Of a stretch of DNA of 64,000 nt, positions 24,208 through 34,347 are shown in pieces. A program made the position numbers and the translations under genes. Each line of letters begins with the position of its first letter. The stretch's first letter is position 1. Source of the DNA: Deinococcus marmoris (GTDB lineage: Bacteria > Deinococcota > Deinococci > Deinococcales > Deinococcaceae); NCBI RefSeq assembly GCF_001949125.1, contig NZ_MSTI01000093.1, forward strand, positions 1-64,000, written 5' to 3'. The notes below the pieces were generated by a model that saw only the letters and a list, made by a program, of their open reading frames with translations, was not told where the DNA came from and searched no databases.

Positions 24208-25827
24208 TTATTTCTTCATGTACCAGCCGCTGGTATTGACGAAGTTGGTCATGTTGGTGGGGTTGGAGACGAAGCCGCCGAGCTTGTCGGTCACCACGAT
24301 CATGGACGGGTTAGAGGTGACGGGAATGCTGGGCAGATCCTGCATCAGCAGCGTCTGGAAGTCGCGCAGGGCCTTGTTCCTGACCGCTGGATCCAGACTG
24401 CTATCTGCCGTCGCCAGCAACGCGTCGATCTTGGGATTGCTGTAGCCCTGGCCGTTGTTCACGCCCTTGGTGCTGTAGAACACGCCGTACGAGGGATCGG
24501 CAGAGGTGATCCAGCCGCCGTAATACAGGTCATAGCCGCCCTTGTAGCGGGCGTCGCGCAGGGCCACCCCGGCCTTGTTGTCGGGCTTGAGTTCGATGCC
24601 GATGGCCTTCATCTGGGCGATCATCACCTGCTGGGCGTCCTCGTCGGTGGAGCGGCCCGCCTGCGCCATGATGTTGAAGCTCAGACGCTGACCGTTCTTG
24701 GCGCGGATGCCGTCGCCTCCCGCCTTGTACCCGGCGGCTTCCAGCAGTTGCTTGGCCTTGGCCGGATCGTAGGCGTACTTCGGCACGGCCTTGCTGCTGT
24801 AAGAGAAGACCGGCACCACCACCGTGTCGATGGGAATGGGATAGCCGCCCAGCGCCTTGGAGATGGTGGCCCTGTCCAGGCCATAGGCCACGGCCTTGCG
24901 AACGTTGATGTCGCGCAGCGCAGCGGGACCTTTCAGGTTGAAGTCCAGATGTTGCCACGACAGCACCGGATTCTTGATCACATTCAGGCCAGCCTGAGCG
25001 CTGAGCTGAGGAATCTGGGAGTACGGCACGCTGGTGGCCATCTGGATCTCGCCGGACTTGAGCTGGGTCACCAGCGTGTTGCTGTCGGGAATGATCTTGA
25101 AGATCATCTTGTCCAGATACGGAAGCTGCACGCCCGCCTTGTCCTTGCGCCAGTAGAAGGGGTTGCGGTCCAGCACCACGAACTGCCCCTTGACATACTG
25201 CGTGACCTTGAAGGGACCGGTGCCCAGCGGCATCTGGTTGTAGTTGTCGGTGTTGAGGTCCTTGCCTTCCAGCGTGTGCTTGGGCAGGATGCCGAAGGTA
25301 AACAGCGTGCTCTTGAAGTCGGGCGCGACGCGCTTGTAGTTGACCACCACGGTCAGATCGTTGGGCGTGCTGATGGACGAGATGTCCTCGGTGCCGTCCT
25401 TGGACTCGGCGATGAACTTGGGATCCTTGACGGTCTCCCAGGTGAATTTCACGTCGGCGGAGGTGAACGGCTTGCCGTCGGACCACTTGACGCCGGGCCG
25501 GAGCTGGTACGTGACAACCATGCTCTTGTTGTCGGCGGCCACCTTAATGCCGCCGTTCTGAATGGTGGGCACGCGCGTGGCCAGCACGGGCACGTATTCC
25601 GCCTTCTCGTTGGGGGCCACCAGCCCCTCGGCCACGGTCGCCTGCACGTCGCCCAGGAAGCCTGTGGAATAGACGTTGAGCGTGTCGATGTCGTAGCTGA
25701 GTCCGACGGTCAGGGTACCGCCGCGCTGCTGCGCCATTCCCATTCCACTCAGCAGAATCGCTGCGCTGAGTCCGAGAGCCAAACGCTTCTGCATGGTGGA
25801 ATTTGCCGTCTGAAGCTGATTACCCAT
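24208..25827 (-). CDS. Peptide-type ABC transporter substrate-binding protein
   Basis: The 539-residue product belongs to family 5 solute-binding proteins (DppA/OppA). It has a signal peptide (KRLALGLSAAILLSGMGMA, cut near AQQRGG), then GGTLTVGLSYDIDTLNVY, the internal signature YQLRPGVKWSDGKPFTSADVKFTWE, and DINVRKAVAYGLDRATI. ATG 25827 is chosen because GGAGG lies 8 nt upstream, rather than the ATG at 25842. It is the first gene of the nine-gene operon and delivers the substrate to the DppBC-like permeases. The ligand is unknown; family members bind peptides, nickel, sugars or opines. Confidence 0.9.
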   Translation of the reverse strand: MGNQLQTANSTMQKRLALGLSAAILLSGMGMAQQRGGTLTVGLSYDIDTLNVYSTGFLGDVQATVAEGLVAPNEKAEYVPVLATRVPTIQNGGIKVAADNKSMVVTYQLRPGVKWSDGKPFTSADVKFTWETVKDPKFIAESKDGTEDISSISTPNDLTVVVNYKRVAPDFKSTLFTFGILPKHTLEGKDLNTDNYNQMPLGTGPFKVTQYVKGQFVVLDRNPFYWRKDKAGVQLPYLDKMIFKIIPDSNTLVTQLKSGEIQMATSVPYSQIPQLSAQAGLNVIKNPVLSWQHLDFNLKGPAALRDINVRKAVAYGLDRATISKALGGYPIPIDTVVVPVFSYSSKAVPKYAYDPAKAKQLLEAAGYKAGGDGIRAKNGQRLSFNIMAQAGRSTDEDAQQVMIAQMKAIGIELKPDNKAGVALRDARYKGGYDLYYGGWITSADPSYGVFYSTKGVNNGQGYSNPKIDALLATADSSLDPAVRNKALRDFQTLLMQDLPSIPVTSNPSMIVVTDKLGGFVSNPTNMTNFVNTSGWYMKK

Positions 25828-25906
25828 ATTCCTGACCTCCATTGAGAGAGAAAAGTGCGGCTATAGCGGATAAAACCTGAACGGAATTTAAGGTTTGCAC
25901 AATAGT

Positions 25907-25916
25907 GTATGCATAC
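25907..25916. promoter_or_regulatory. Palindromic operator candidate in the divergent promoter
   Basis: GTATGCATAC is a perfect 10-bp palindrome lying within a near-palindromic 16-bp stretch. It sits in the spacer between a possible rightward -35 (TTGCAC at 25895-25900) and -10 (TATGCG, 17 bp further). It lies between the operon start (25827, leftward) and the DUF885 gene start (26040, rightward), so a regulator bound here could control both directions. The IclR protein encoded downstream is the obvious candidate. Confidence 0.45.
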
Positions 25917-26039
25917 TTATGCGGTGAAGTCAAGGTAGGACTGTGGCCTGGAAAACAGCTCGGATTCCGGGATATGGAATGAAGACTTGACTTTGAGTTC
26001 CACTTGACGGAATGATGGGGCACATTCAGGAGGCACAAC

Positions 26040-27242
26040 ATGGAGAATCAGAACGCAGCCCCAAACGACGCTTCGCTTGGCCGTCAGCTCACGGCCCTGA
26101 CCATCGGGATGGATCACCTCGAACGCCAGCTCTCGCGCGGGCACGGCGTGCTGGACAGCGAGGGACTGGTGCCGATCTACCTGGGCGACGGGCTGGTACC
26201 GCCGCTGGCCCTGAACGACTGGGACGCGGTCCACACCGAACTCGATGATCTGGAGCGGCAGGTGGCGCAGTACCCGGTGGGCGCACGCCACGCCTTTCTG
26301 GACGACATGCTGCGCTCCCTGCGTACCGCCACCCGGCTGTTCGAGGGCGAGGTCCTGAGCTTCCGCGAGAAGCTGGAGGGTCTGGTGGGCGTGCCGGCCC
26401 AGCCGATCAGCGACGATCAGTTGCTGGAGATGCACGAGCAACTGGAAGGGATGCTGGATCAGGCCGGAATGCGTCACGGCACGCTGGCCGAGCGCATCGG
26501 GCGCTGGGAAGAGGAGCGGGCGCTGGCTGCTGACCAACTGGAACCCATTTTCATTGAATTGATGGCCGAAGCGCAGCGCCGCACCGACGCACGTATCTAC
26601 CCGACGGGCGACTACACCATGCGCCTGAATCCCCTGCGCGACGTGCCCTTCACCGCGCGTTGCAACTTCAACCAGGGGCAGATGGACCTGAATATGGACC
26701 TCAAGTTCACGCAGGCGGCCCTTAAACATCTGGTCTGCCACGAGGTCTTTCCGGGCCATTCCACCCAACTGCTGTACACCCGCGACAAGGCGGCCAGCGG
26801 CGAGAGTACGGCAGACGTGCTGCTCTGCACCACCAATGCCGTGACCGGCTGCGTGCAGGAGGGCATCGGGGACCAGGGCGTAGAGCTGATCGACTGGGTT
26901 GAACACGAGGACGACGCGGTGCATGCCCAGCTCCGGCGGGTGCGCAGTGCCAGCGCCACCAGCGCGGCGTGGTACCAGATGGGCGAGAACTGGTCCGAGG
27001 ACCGCGTGATGGATTTTCTGGAAAAGTATTCCTTCGGGCAGCGGGCCTGGATTGAGGGGCGTATCCGCTTTGCCAGCTACAGCTTCCGGGGGCCGTTCAT
27101 CGCCTCGTACTGGTACGGCAACGAGGCGGTCCGCGAGGTCCGCGAGGGCCTGAGCGAGGGACAATGGCCCGCGTTCATCGAGACACTGTACGGCCAGATG
27201 CACTCTCCGCGCAGCCTGCGGATGTTTGGCACCTTAGGCTAG
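26040..27242 (+). CDS. DUF885-related putative metallohydrolase (second copy)
   Basis: The 400-residue helical protein carries LKHLVCHEVFPGHSTQLLY, an HExxxGH motif of the DUF885 type, and later TGCVQEGIGDQGVELIDW with a Glu expected to be a further ligand. This copy keeps the Glu that the 538-residue homologue lacks. AGGAGG lies 6 nt before ATG 26040. It is the first rightward gene of the divergent pair, so it should be co-regulated with the uptake operon. A peptidase or amidase activity is inferred from the motif only. Confidence 0.75.
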   Translation: MENQNAAPNDASLGRQLTALTIGMDHLERQLSRGHGVLDSEGLVPIYLGDGLVPPLALNDWDAVHTELDDLERQVAQYPVGARHAFLDDMLRSLRTATRLFEGEVLSFREKLEGLVGVPAQPISDDQLLEMHEQLEGMLDQAGMRHGTLAERIGRWEEERALAADQLEPIFIELMAEAQRRTDARIYPTGDYTMRLNPLRDVPFTARCNFNQGQMDLNMDLKFTQAALKHLVCHEVFPGHSTQLLYTRDKAASGESTADVLLCTTNAVTGCVQEGIGDQGVELIDWVEHEDDAVHAQLRRVRSASATSAAWYQMGENWSEDRVMDFLEKYSFGQRAWIEGRIRFASYSFRGPFIASYWYGNEAVREVREGLSEGQWPAFIETLYGQMHSPRSLRMFGTLG

Positions 27243-27251
27243 GCTAGCCTA
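27240..27251. promoter_or_regulatory. 12-bp perfect palindrome at the IclR gene start
   Basis: TAGGCTAGCCTA spans the stop codon of the DUF885 gene and the first base of the IclR start codon. TAGGCT at 27240-27245 also lies 5 nt before the ATG and matches the leaderless -10 box seen before the paaG-like gene. It could be both promoter and auto-regulatory operator for the iclR gene. Confidence 0.45.
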
Positions 27252-28033
27252 TGAGCGAAAACGTTCAGAGTGTCGAGCGCGCCCTCGACATCATCAATAC
27301 CATCGTGGCGGCCAACCGTTCGCTCAGTGTGGGGGAGCTGTCCCAGTCTATGGGTCTGGCTCCCAGCACCATCCACCGCATCCTTCAGACCCTGACCGTC
27401 AAGAATTACGTGTTTCAGGATCCCCAGACCAAACGCTACGACATCGGCCCCGAGATCGTGGACATCAGCAGCGCGCTGTATCTGCGTTACGATCTGGTGC
27501 GCCGGGTGCGTCCCTACCTTCAGGAACTGGTGGAGGTGACGGGGGAAACCGCCCACATCGCGCAGCTTTACGGCACCACGGCCATGTATCTCAGTCAGGT
27601 GGAGCCGTTCAGCATGGTGCGGATGTTCACCACCCCCGGCAGCATTGCTCCGCTGCATTGCAGCGACGTGGGCAAGGTCTTTCTGGCCGATCTGCCCACG
27701 GCCCGCGTGGATGAGATCGTCCGCAAGACGGGCCTGCCCGCCCGCACTCCCCATACCATTACCAACGAACCCGCACTGCTGGCCGAACTGCTGTGCGTCC
27801 GCAGCCAGGGCTACGCGCTGGACGACGAGGAACGCGAGGTGGGGGTGCGCTGCCTTTCGGCGGGAATTCTCAACGGTGCGCGCAAGGTCATCGCGGCCAT
27901 CGGGGTGGCTGGCCCCACCAGCCGCATGAGCCGTGGCCGCATCGAGGAAGTCAGCGAGGCGGTCATCGGCATGGCCCGGCGCTGCGCCGATGAGCTGATC
28001 CGGCAGCCGATGGCCGAACTTGTGGGCGACTGA
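27251..28033 (+). CDS. IclR-family transcriptional regulator
   Basis: The 260-residue protein has the N-terminal winged helix (SVERALDIINTIVAANRSLSVGELSQSMGLAPSTIHRILQTL) and the C-terminal IclR effector domain including GETAHIAQLYG, HCSDVGKVFLADL and GYALDDEEREVGVRCLSAGI. Members bind small aromatic or carboxylic effectors and control catabolic operons. It sits within the rightward arm of the catabolic island and probably controls both arms. A possible leaderless promoter and a palindrome overlap its start. Confidence 0.92.
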   Translation: MSENVQSVERALDIINTIVAANRSLSVGELSQSMGLAPSTIHRILQTLTVKNYVFQDPQTKRYDIGPEIVDISSALYLRYDLVRRVRPYLQELVEVTGETAHIAQLYGTTAMYLSQVEPFSMVRMFTTPGSIAPLHCSDVGKVFLADLPTARVDEIVRKTGLPARTPHTITNEPALLAELLCVRSQGYALDDEEREVGVRCLSAGILNGARKVIAAIGVAGPTSRMSRGRIEEVSEAVIGMARRCADELIRQPMAELVGD

Positions 28034-28071
28034 ACGCCGCCGTTCAATACCAGGATCACGGAGGTTTGCCC

Positions 28072-29298
28072 ATGACCGACATCGTTTTTTCTGAATCCGA
28101 CAGACTGGAGATCGGCGCGGACGAGTATCGCCTGCGCCGCGAACGGGTCTTCCGCCTTCTCGCAGAGCGGGAAATCGACGCCCTGTGCGTGTTCGGACCC
28201 ACACGCGTGGCCTACCTGAGCGGCTTTTTCTTCTCCCCTACCGAGCGGCCTATCGCCCTGATCCTGACGGCGAATGGCCAGGTCGCTGCCCTGCTGCCCA
28301 ACCTCGAACTCAGTCACTTTCAGCAGCAGGGGCCAAAGCTGGACGACAGTGCCATTTACCCAGAGTACCCGGGCGGTGGCTCCGGGCGTCATCCCCTGCT
28401 GTTCCTGCGCGACCTCCTCTCCAGGCTGGGTGTGCTGGGCAAGGTGATCGCGGCGGACGTGGACGGCTACGAACACCGCTGGGGCTACCGGGGGCCAGCG
28501 CTCAGCGCCGTGCTGGAACAGCCTGTTCAGGCCGACGTGGCCCTGATCGACGATCTGCGGATGGTCAAGAGCGCCGCCGAGATCGCGCTGATGACCGAGG
28601 CCTGCCGCTGGGGAGATCACGCCCACCGCCTGATGCAGGACAGCATCCGTGTCGGAAGCGAGGAGTTGCTGATCTCTCACGGGGCCAGCTTGCAGGCCAC
28701 CCGCGACCTGCTGGCCGAACTGGGCGGGCGTTACGTGCCCAAAGCCCGCGAGGGCCTGCCCGCCAACGCCATGTTCATTCGCGGGGCCAACACCGCGCAC
28801 CCACACGGCCTGCATGAATCGGGCGCGGTGGGGGTGGGCGACGTGCTGGTGACGGGCGCTTACGGCGTGGTGGGCGGTTACGAATCCGAACTGGAACGCA
28901 CCATGATCGTCGGCGAGCCGAATGCCGAGTTTCAGCGGTACTTCGCGGCGATGCTGGCGGCGCAGCAGGTGGGCTTTGATGCCCTGCGCCCCGGACGGAC
29001 CTGCGCGGAAGTCGAGTCCGATGTCCGGCGCTTTATTCGTGACGAGCTGGGCATGGATGATCTGGTTCGCCACCACACCGGACACGGCTTCGGCCTGGAA
29101 GGTCACGAACATCCCTTCCTGGATCTGGACGACCACACGGTGATCGAGCCGGGCATGGTGTTCTCGGTAGAGCCGGGGCTGTACGTCCCGGAGTTCGCCG
29201 GGTTCCGGCATTCCGACACCGTGGTCATCACCGAGTCGGGGATGGAGCGGCTCAGCCTGTATTCGCGTGAACTGGATGATCTGGTGGTGGCCGGATGA
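28072..29298 (+). CDS. Creatinase-like M24 hydrolase with substituted metal ligands
   Basis: The 408-residue protein has the two-domain 'pita-bread' fold of M24: an N-terminal domain ([25 protein letters not shown]) and a C-terminal catalytic domain. In metal-dependent members the ligands are Asp, Asp, His, Glu, Glu. Here the corresponding stretches are [19 protein letters not shown] (first Asp lost, second Asp to Glu), [13 protein letters not shown] (His kept), FSVEPGLY (Glu kept) and [10 protein letters not shown] (Glu to Ser). Creatinase, a metal-free M24 enzyme, has a similar YxxxLERT stretch. A hydrolase of a C-N bond in a small molecule is more likely than an Xaa-Pro peptidase. GGAGG 7 nt before ATG 28072 sets the start. 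Confidence 0.8.
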   Translation: MTDIVFSESDRLEIGADEYRLRRERVFRLLAEREIDALCVFGPTRVAYLSGFFFSPTERPIALILTANGQVAALLPNLELSHFQQQGPKLDDSAIYPEYPGGGSGRHPLLFLRDLLSRLGVLGKVIAADVDGYEHRWGYRGPALSAVLEQPVQADVALIDDLRMVKSAAEIALMTEACRWGDHAHRLMQDSIRVGSEELLISHGASLQATRDLLAELGGRYVPKAREGLPANAMFIRGANTAHPHGLHESGAVGVGDVLVTGAYGVVGGYESELERTMIVGEPNAEFQRYFAAMLAAQQVGFDALRPGRTCAEVESDVRRFIRDELGMDDLVRHHTGHGFGLEGHEHPFLDLDDHTVIEPGMVFSVEPGLYVPEFAGFRHSDTVVITESGMERLSLYSRELDDLVVAG

Positions 29299-30272
29299 CC
29301 TTTCGCTGGGGCATTCTCGGCGCGGCACGCATCGCCCGCGCCTTCATCCCTGCCATCCGGGCCGCAGGCGGCGAGGTGACGATGCTCGGCGCACGTGAGC
29401 CACAGTCCGCCCGCGTGCAGACCTTCTCCAATGACTGGGAGATCCCCACCACTGGCAGCTATCAGGATGTCCTTGACGCCGATCTGGACGCCGTCTACAT
29501 CGCACTCCCCAACGCCCTGCACCTGCCCTGGAGTACCGCCGCCCTCCAGGCAGGCAAGCATGTCCTGACCGAGAAACCGCTGACCCTGAATGCCCAGGAG
29601 GCGCGCGAACTGGCCGACGTGACTGAGGCCAGCGGGCAGGTTCTGCTGGAAGGCTTCGCCTACCGTTTCACGCCGCAGCACCGCGCCCTGCTGGACGCGG
29701 TGCGTGGCGGTCAACTCGGCGAGGTTCGGGCCTACCGGGGGGCCTTCGGCTTCACCGTGCGCAATGCCGGGGACATTCGCCTGCAACCCGGGCTGGGCGG
29801 CGGCGCGCTCTACGATATCGGCTGCTATCCGGTCAACGAGGCCCGGATGCTGCTGGGCGAACCCCTGGCAGTGACCGCCCAGGCGCGCTGGACACCAGAC
29901 GGTGTGGACGTGTCCATGTCCGCCGTGCTGGATTACAGCCACGTCGGGAATGGGGCACTGGCCAGCATCGACTGCGGCTTCGACTGGCTGTCCGGGGGCC
30001 GGATTGGCCGCTCGCAGGTGCTGGGGACGGGTGGGGTGATGGAACTTGACCGGGCGTTCTTCAGCGATGAGCCTGAGTTCGTTCTGACCCGTGACAGTGA
30101 GCGGCAGACGCTGGCCCCCGGCAACGGCTACGCACTGATGGCCGCCCACTTTCAGCGGGTGGCGCGGGGCGAGGAAACCGTGCTGTATCCGCCTGAAGAC
30201 GCGGTGCAGCAGGCCAGGGTGCTGGACGCCCTCCTGCAATCGGCGCGGGAGGGCTGCCGGGTGGAATTGTAA
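29295..30272 (+). CDS. Gfo/Idh/MocA family oxidoreductase (second copy)
   Basis: The 325-residue protein starts [21 protein letters not shown] (NAD(P)-binding fold) and has [37 protein letters not shown] with the family EKP motif, then [17 protein letters not shown]. Its shape is closest to the dihydrodiol/xylose-dehydrogenase branch. ATGA overlap with the M24 gene implies coupling. It ends the rightward arm of the island and faces rsgA. Confidence 0.9.
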   Translation: MTFRWGILGAARIARAFIPAIRAAGGEVTMLGAREPQSARVQTFSNDWEIPTTGSYQDVLDADLDAVYIALPNALHLPWSTAALQAGKHVLTEKPLTLNAQEARELADVTEASGQVLLEGFAYRFTPQHRALLDAVRGGQLGEVRAYRGAFGFTVRNAGDIRLQPGLGGGALYDIGCYPVNEARMLLGEPLAVTAQARWTPDGVDVSMSAVLDYSHVGNGALASIDCGFDWLSGGRIGRSQVLGTGGVMELDRAFFSDEPEFVLTRDSERQTLAPGNGYALMAAHFQRVARGEETVLYPPEDAVQQARVLDALLQSAREGCRVEL

Positions 30273-30380
30273 ATCTGGACCCAGGACTCCGCCATCCAAG
30301 GCCCAAACATCCACTTACCCCGTCCGATACCTCATCGACACGCCGCCGCGTGGTCCCCAGGGAAATCCACTCCTGCCCAG

Positions 30381-30416
30381 GCCCTGTTTTCCCACCCTAG
30401 TCTGGAAGAACAGGGC
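30381..30416. terminator. Hairpin between convergent genes
   Basis: GCCCTGTT at 30381-30388 and AACAGGGC at 30409-30416 form an 8-bp stem that extends by four more pairs with one bulge. It lies between the rightward Gfo/Idh/MocA gene and the leftward rsgA gene and could stop transcription from both sides. The U-run is weak. Confidence 0.45.
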
Positions 30417-30518
30417 CACCTGCGGGAGACCACTCCCCTGGACTTCTGCCCCCGACCACGATTTCCTGATGACCCTCGGGCCGTTGCTCCCGCTGGCGCA
30501 TGGGCGGGCCTGCATTGC

Positions 30519-31547
30519 TCAGCGTCGCCCACGCCTGCCCGACTGCTTCTGAAAGGCCGCCAGCCGCGCGGCAGATACCTCGCCTGCCCGCACCGCCGCC
30601 TGCACCGCGCAGCCGGGTTCGGTGGTGTGGGTGCATTTGCGGAAACGGCACTGCGTCGCCAGTGCCTCCAGGTCCTCAAAACCAGCAGCGTCCGCGTCCC
30701 ACACCGCGATGTCCCGCAGCCCTGGGTTGTCGATCAGCAGCCCTCCACCGGGAACGGCGTACAGCGTGCGGCTGGTGGTGGTGTGCCGTCCCTGCTGGTC
30801 ACTGGCCCGCACTTCCCCGGTGGGCGCGGCGGGGCGGCCCAGCAGCGCATTGGTCAGGGTGGATTTGCCCACCCCGGACGAGCCGATCAGGGCCAGCGTG
30901 ACGCCCGGCGTGAGCAGCCCCCGCACGCTCTCCAGTCCCTGGCTGCCCGGCTCCTGGCTGGCCTGGGCAGAGGTGACGTGAATTTCCAGATCGGGTCCAA
31001 GACTGCGGAGTTGCTCCACCCACCAGTCCGCCTGGGCATGCAGATCGGCCTTGTTCAGCACCAGCACAGGCCGCGCGCCGCTGTGCTGCACGGCCAGCAC
31101 GTAGCGTTCCAGCCGCTCCAGATCGAAGTCCAGATCAGGGGACGTGACGATCAATACCAGATCGACATTGGCCGCGATGACCTGCTGGCGTACCGCTCCA
31201 GCCCGCTTGCCTTCCTCGCCGCCCAGCGCACGGGCAAAGGTGGTGCGGCGTGGCAGCACTTCCAGCAGCCGCCCGCTACCGTCAGAGGCAGCTTCCAGCA
31301 CGCACCAGTCACCGATGGCAGGCGTGAGCGCCCCACTGTGGCGCGACGCCCCGGCCAGACGGGCTTCCTGCTCGCCGTCCACCCCCCGCACCTGAAAAGT
31401 CTGGCGCTGGACCCCCACCACCCGGACGGGCGTGACCCGCTGCTGTTCGCCGGGCGAGAGGGCCGCACGGAAGGTCTGGTAGGCGTCCCCGAAGTCTGGC
31501 CCCCAGCCCAGGGCCTCCAGTGCCAGAAGGTCCAGTTCAGAGGACAT
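30519..31547 (-). CDS. rsgA: Small ribosomal subunit biogenesis GTPase RsgA
   Basis: The product of about 342 residues has an N-terminal OB domain, a circularly permuted GTPase domain with G4 (VLNKAD) before G1 (IGSSGVGKSTL), G2/G3 (TTTSRTLY, IDNPGLRD) and a C-terminal zinc site (CRFRKCTHTTEPGC). These are the hallmarks of RsgA/YjeQ, which acts in late 30S assembly. The ATG at 31547 is chosen because the family OB domain starts shortly after; the frame is open further upstream but without family sequence. Confidence 0.93.
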   Translation of the reverse strand: MSSELDLLALEALGWGPDFGDAYQTFRAALSPGEQQRVTPVRVVGVQRQTFQVRGVDGEQEARLAGASRHSGALTPAIGDWCVLEAASDGSGRLLEVLPRRTTFARALGGEEGKRAGAVRQQVIAANVDLVLIVTSPDLDFDLERLERYVLAVQHSGARPVLVLNKADLHAQADWWVEQLRSLGPDLEIHVTSAQASQEPGSQGLESVRGLLTPGVTLALIGSSGVGKSTLTNALLGRPAAPTGEVRASDQQGRHTTTSRTLYAVPGGGLLIDNPGLRDIAVWDADAAGFEDLEALATQCRFRKCTHTTEPGCAVQAAVRAGEVSAARLAAFQKQSGRRGRR

Positions 31548-31625
31548 GGCGGCAGACCGGAAAAAATACAGGCGTTGCGGAAAATTCCATCCTTGCATTG
31601 TGTCGCGTTCAGGGCGGGGACGTGT

Positions 31626-31796
31626 CATACGGACTCTGGTTGAAAGGTGTTGGGGACACCAGGGAAATTCGGGCGGGACTGGTAAACGGGACTGGTAAAG
31701 CTGCGGCGCAGAGGAAAGACCTCCTCCCTTTGAACTCAACCAGTCTTGGGCGTCTGTTCGCAACGATAGCGAGCAGGAAAGAGAATTCCGCATATG
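31626..31796. repeat. Dispersed 172-bp repeat, copy B (diverged)
   Basis: This copy starts CATACGGACTC and ends with the inverted GAATTCCGCATATG. It shares with the other copies the GGTGT/ACACC internal hairpin, the CGGGCGGGA block and the CGTCTGTTCGCAACGATAGCGAG block. It lies upstream of rsgA in the 359-bp gap 31548-31906, next to the terminator of the PpiC-type gene, and is the most diverged full-length copy. Confidence 0.7.
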
Positions 31797-31829
31797 ACCG
31801 TCATCACCGGGCAGGGGGCTGTTCAAAAC

Positions 31830-31868
31830 AGAAGGAGGCCGTTCCGAATCCCGGAACGGCCTCCTTCT
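31830..31868 (-). terminator. Strong 17-bp stem, terminator of the PpiC-type gene
   Basis: Arms at 31830-31846 and 31852-31868 are perfectly complementary over 17 bp with a 5-nt loop. It lies 38 bp after the leftward foldase stop, and the leftward transcript continues with a U-rich stretch (TGTTTTG), as expected for an intrinsic terminator. Confidence 0.8.
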
Positions 31869-31906
31869 CTTGCATCCTGCCCAGTGGAAAAAGCTGAGCT
31901 GGACGT

Positions 31907-32947
31907 TTACTCGCTGGCTGGTGTCAGCGTGACCACTTCGGGGAAGGATTCGGTGTTCAGGCGGGCGATCTGGGAGTCCAGATACTTCTGGGCAGCCTCA
32001 CCCGACAGTTGCTGACGGATCAGCGGGGCGGCCTCGGCCAGCGGGGTCACGCCACCGTCGGTGCGCTTGGTGACCACCAGAACGTGATACCCGAAGTCAG
32101 ACTTCACGGTCTGGACCTCGCCCACCGGCCCGGTGAAGCTGGCCTTGTCGAAGGTGTCCACCATCTGTCCCGGCGCGAAGCAACCCAGATCGCCGCCCTG
32201 CGGGGCGCTGCCGGGGTCCTGGCTCTTCTCGGCGGCGATCTTGGCGAAGTCTGCGCCGCCCTTCAGGTCCGCCACGATGGTCTTGGCCTCGGCCTCGGTG
32301 GGCACCAGGATGTGCTTGACGCAGGCCTCGGCCTCGCGGGTCAGCTTGTCGCGGTTGACCTGGTAATACCCGGCCACCACGGCGTCCCCGAACTTGAAGC
32401 GGTCCTGGAGGGTTTCCAGATACGCATTGATCAGCGCCTGCCGCCCCAGCTCGGCGCGCAGGTCCTCGGGATCGCTGTAGCCGGTGGCAGCTAGCGCCTC
32501 GGCGAAGGCTTCATCGGTCTCGAAGTTGGCGCGGGCGTCCTCGAACTGCTTGTCCACGGTAGCCTGATCCAGCTTGACGCGCGATCCGGCCAGTTGCGCC
32601 ACCGCGCGGTCCCGCAGGAACTGCTTGAGGTAGTCGGGGCGGGCCGAGGCGAACTCGGACAGGTACGAATCCTCGAAGGGAATGCCCTGGGCATTGACCA
32701 CGCGGGCGGCGGCGACACGGAACGCCTTGTCGAAGTCGGCCAGGGTAAAGGTCTGCGCCCCCACCTTGCCCACCACTGCGGCGGGGTCACCCGTGCTGAC
32801 CGGAGCTTCGGGGGCAGCGGGCGCAGCTTCCGGGGCCGGGGCTGGAACGGGCGCAGGCGCGGTGGGGGCCGGAGCAGGCGCGGGCGGAGTGGTCTGGGCC
32901 AGGGCGACGCCGCCGAGCAGCGCCAGGGTCAGCAGGATTTTCTTCAC
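31907..32947 (-). CDS. PpiC/SurA-type peptidyl-prolyl isomerase, exported
   Basis: The 346-residue product has a signal peptide (KKILLTLALLGGVALA), a Pro/Ala-rich linker, a SurA-like helical N-domain and a parvulin domain (ACVKHILVPTEAEAKTIVADL, then GDLGCFAPGQMVDTFDKASF, then KSDFGYHVLVVTKR). It is likely a chaperone or prolyl isomerase in the cell envelope. GTG 32947 is the start of the signal peptide, and TAAACT lies 7 nt upstream, fitting a leaderless transcript. The 311-bp gap 32948-33258 between this gene and the divergent FemAB gene holds only their promoters as far as I can see. Confidence 0.88.
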   Translation of the reverse strand: MKKILLTLALLGGVALAQTTPPAPAPAPTAPAPVPAPAPEAAPAAPEAPVSTGDPAAVVGKVGAQTFTLADFDKAFRVAAARVVNAQGIPFEDSYLSEFASARPDYLKQFLRDRAVAQLAGSRVKLDQATVDKQFEDARANFETDEAFAEALAATGYSDPEDLRAELGRQALINAYLETLQDRFKFGDAVVAGYYQVNRDKLTREAEACVKHILVPTEAEAKTIVADLKGGADFAKIAAEKSQDPGSAPQGGDLGCFAPGQMVDTFDKASFTGPVGEVQTVKSDFGYHVLVVTKRTDGGVTPLAEAAPLIRQQLSGEAAQKYLDSQIARLNTESFPEVVTLTPASE

Positions 32948-33245
32948 GTCCGGCAGTTTAGCCTGCCTGGGCATGAGGGATGGTGGCAAAAGCTGGAGGC
33001 CAGGGGGAAAGTCAGGGCATCTGGCAATCGGAGTCTCCCACTGCGGGTCTGGGACGGTCCTGCCGTCGAACGCTCCACCCGGTCTCGCCACCCTGTCTGC
33101 CCAAACAATGGTCAATAAAGGAGTCTCCCCGGCCCAGGCTGTGCCCGTCATGGGGCCTGTTGACGACGATTGCGGGGCAGAAACCGCCCGGCCTCCCCTA
33201 CCGGGCCTTTCTGTCTCCCCATCTCCCCCACTCTGCCGCCCCTGC

Positions 33246-33251
33246 TACAAT
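33246..33251 (+). promoter_or_regulatory. -10 box of a leaderless transcript (FemAB-type gene)
   Basis: TACAAT ends 7 nt before GTG 33259. Transcription would begin at or next to the start codon, as is common in Deinococcus. No ribosome-binding site is present. Confidence 0.7.
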
Positions 33252-33258
33252 CCCCCGC

Positions 33259-34326
<1,068 letters not shown>

Positions 34327-34347
34327 CAGACTGACCAGAGCTAGAGG

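Noticed and set aside
24169..25845. 558-codon frame opposite the peptide-binding protein gene
   Set aside because: Antisense to a clearly recognised gene over its whole length; composition typical of shadow frames.
33026..33037. CAATCGGAGTCT, a short match to the right arm of the hairpin at 15593-15638
   Set aside because: Only about 12 bases match and no further repeat sequence follows; may be chance or a remnant.
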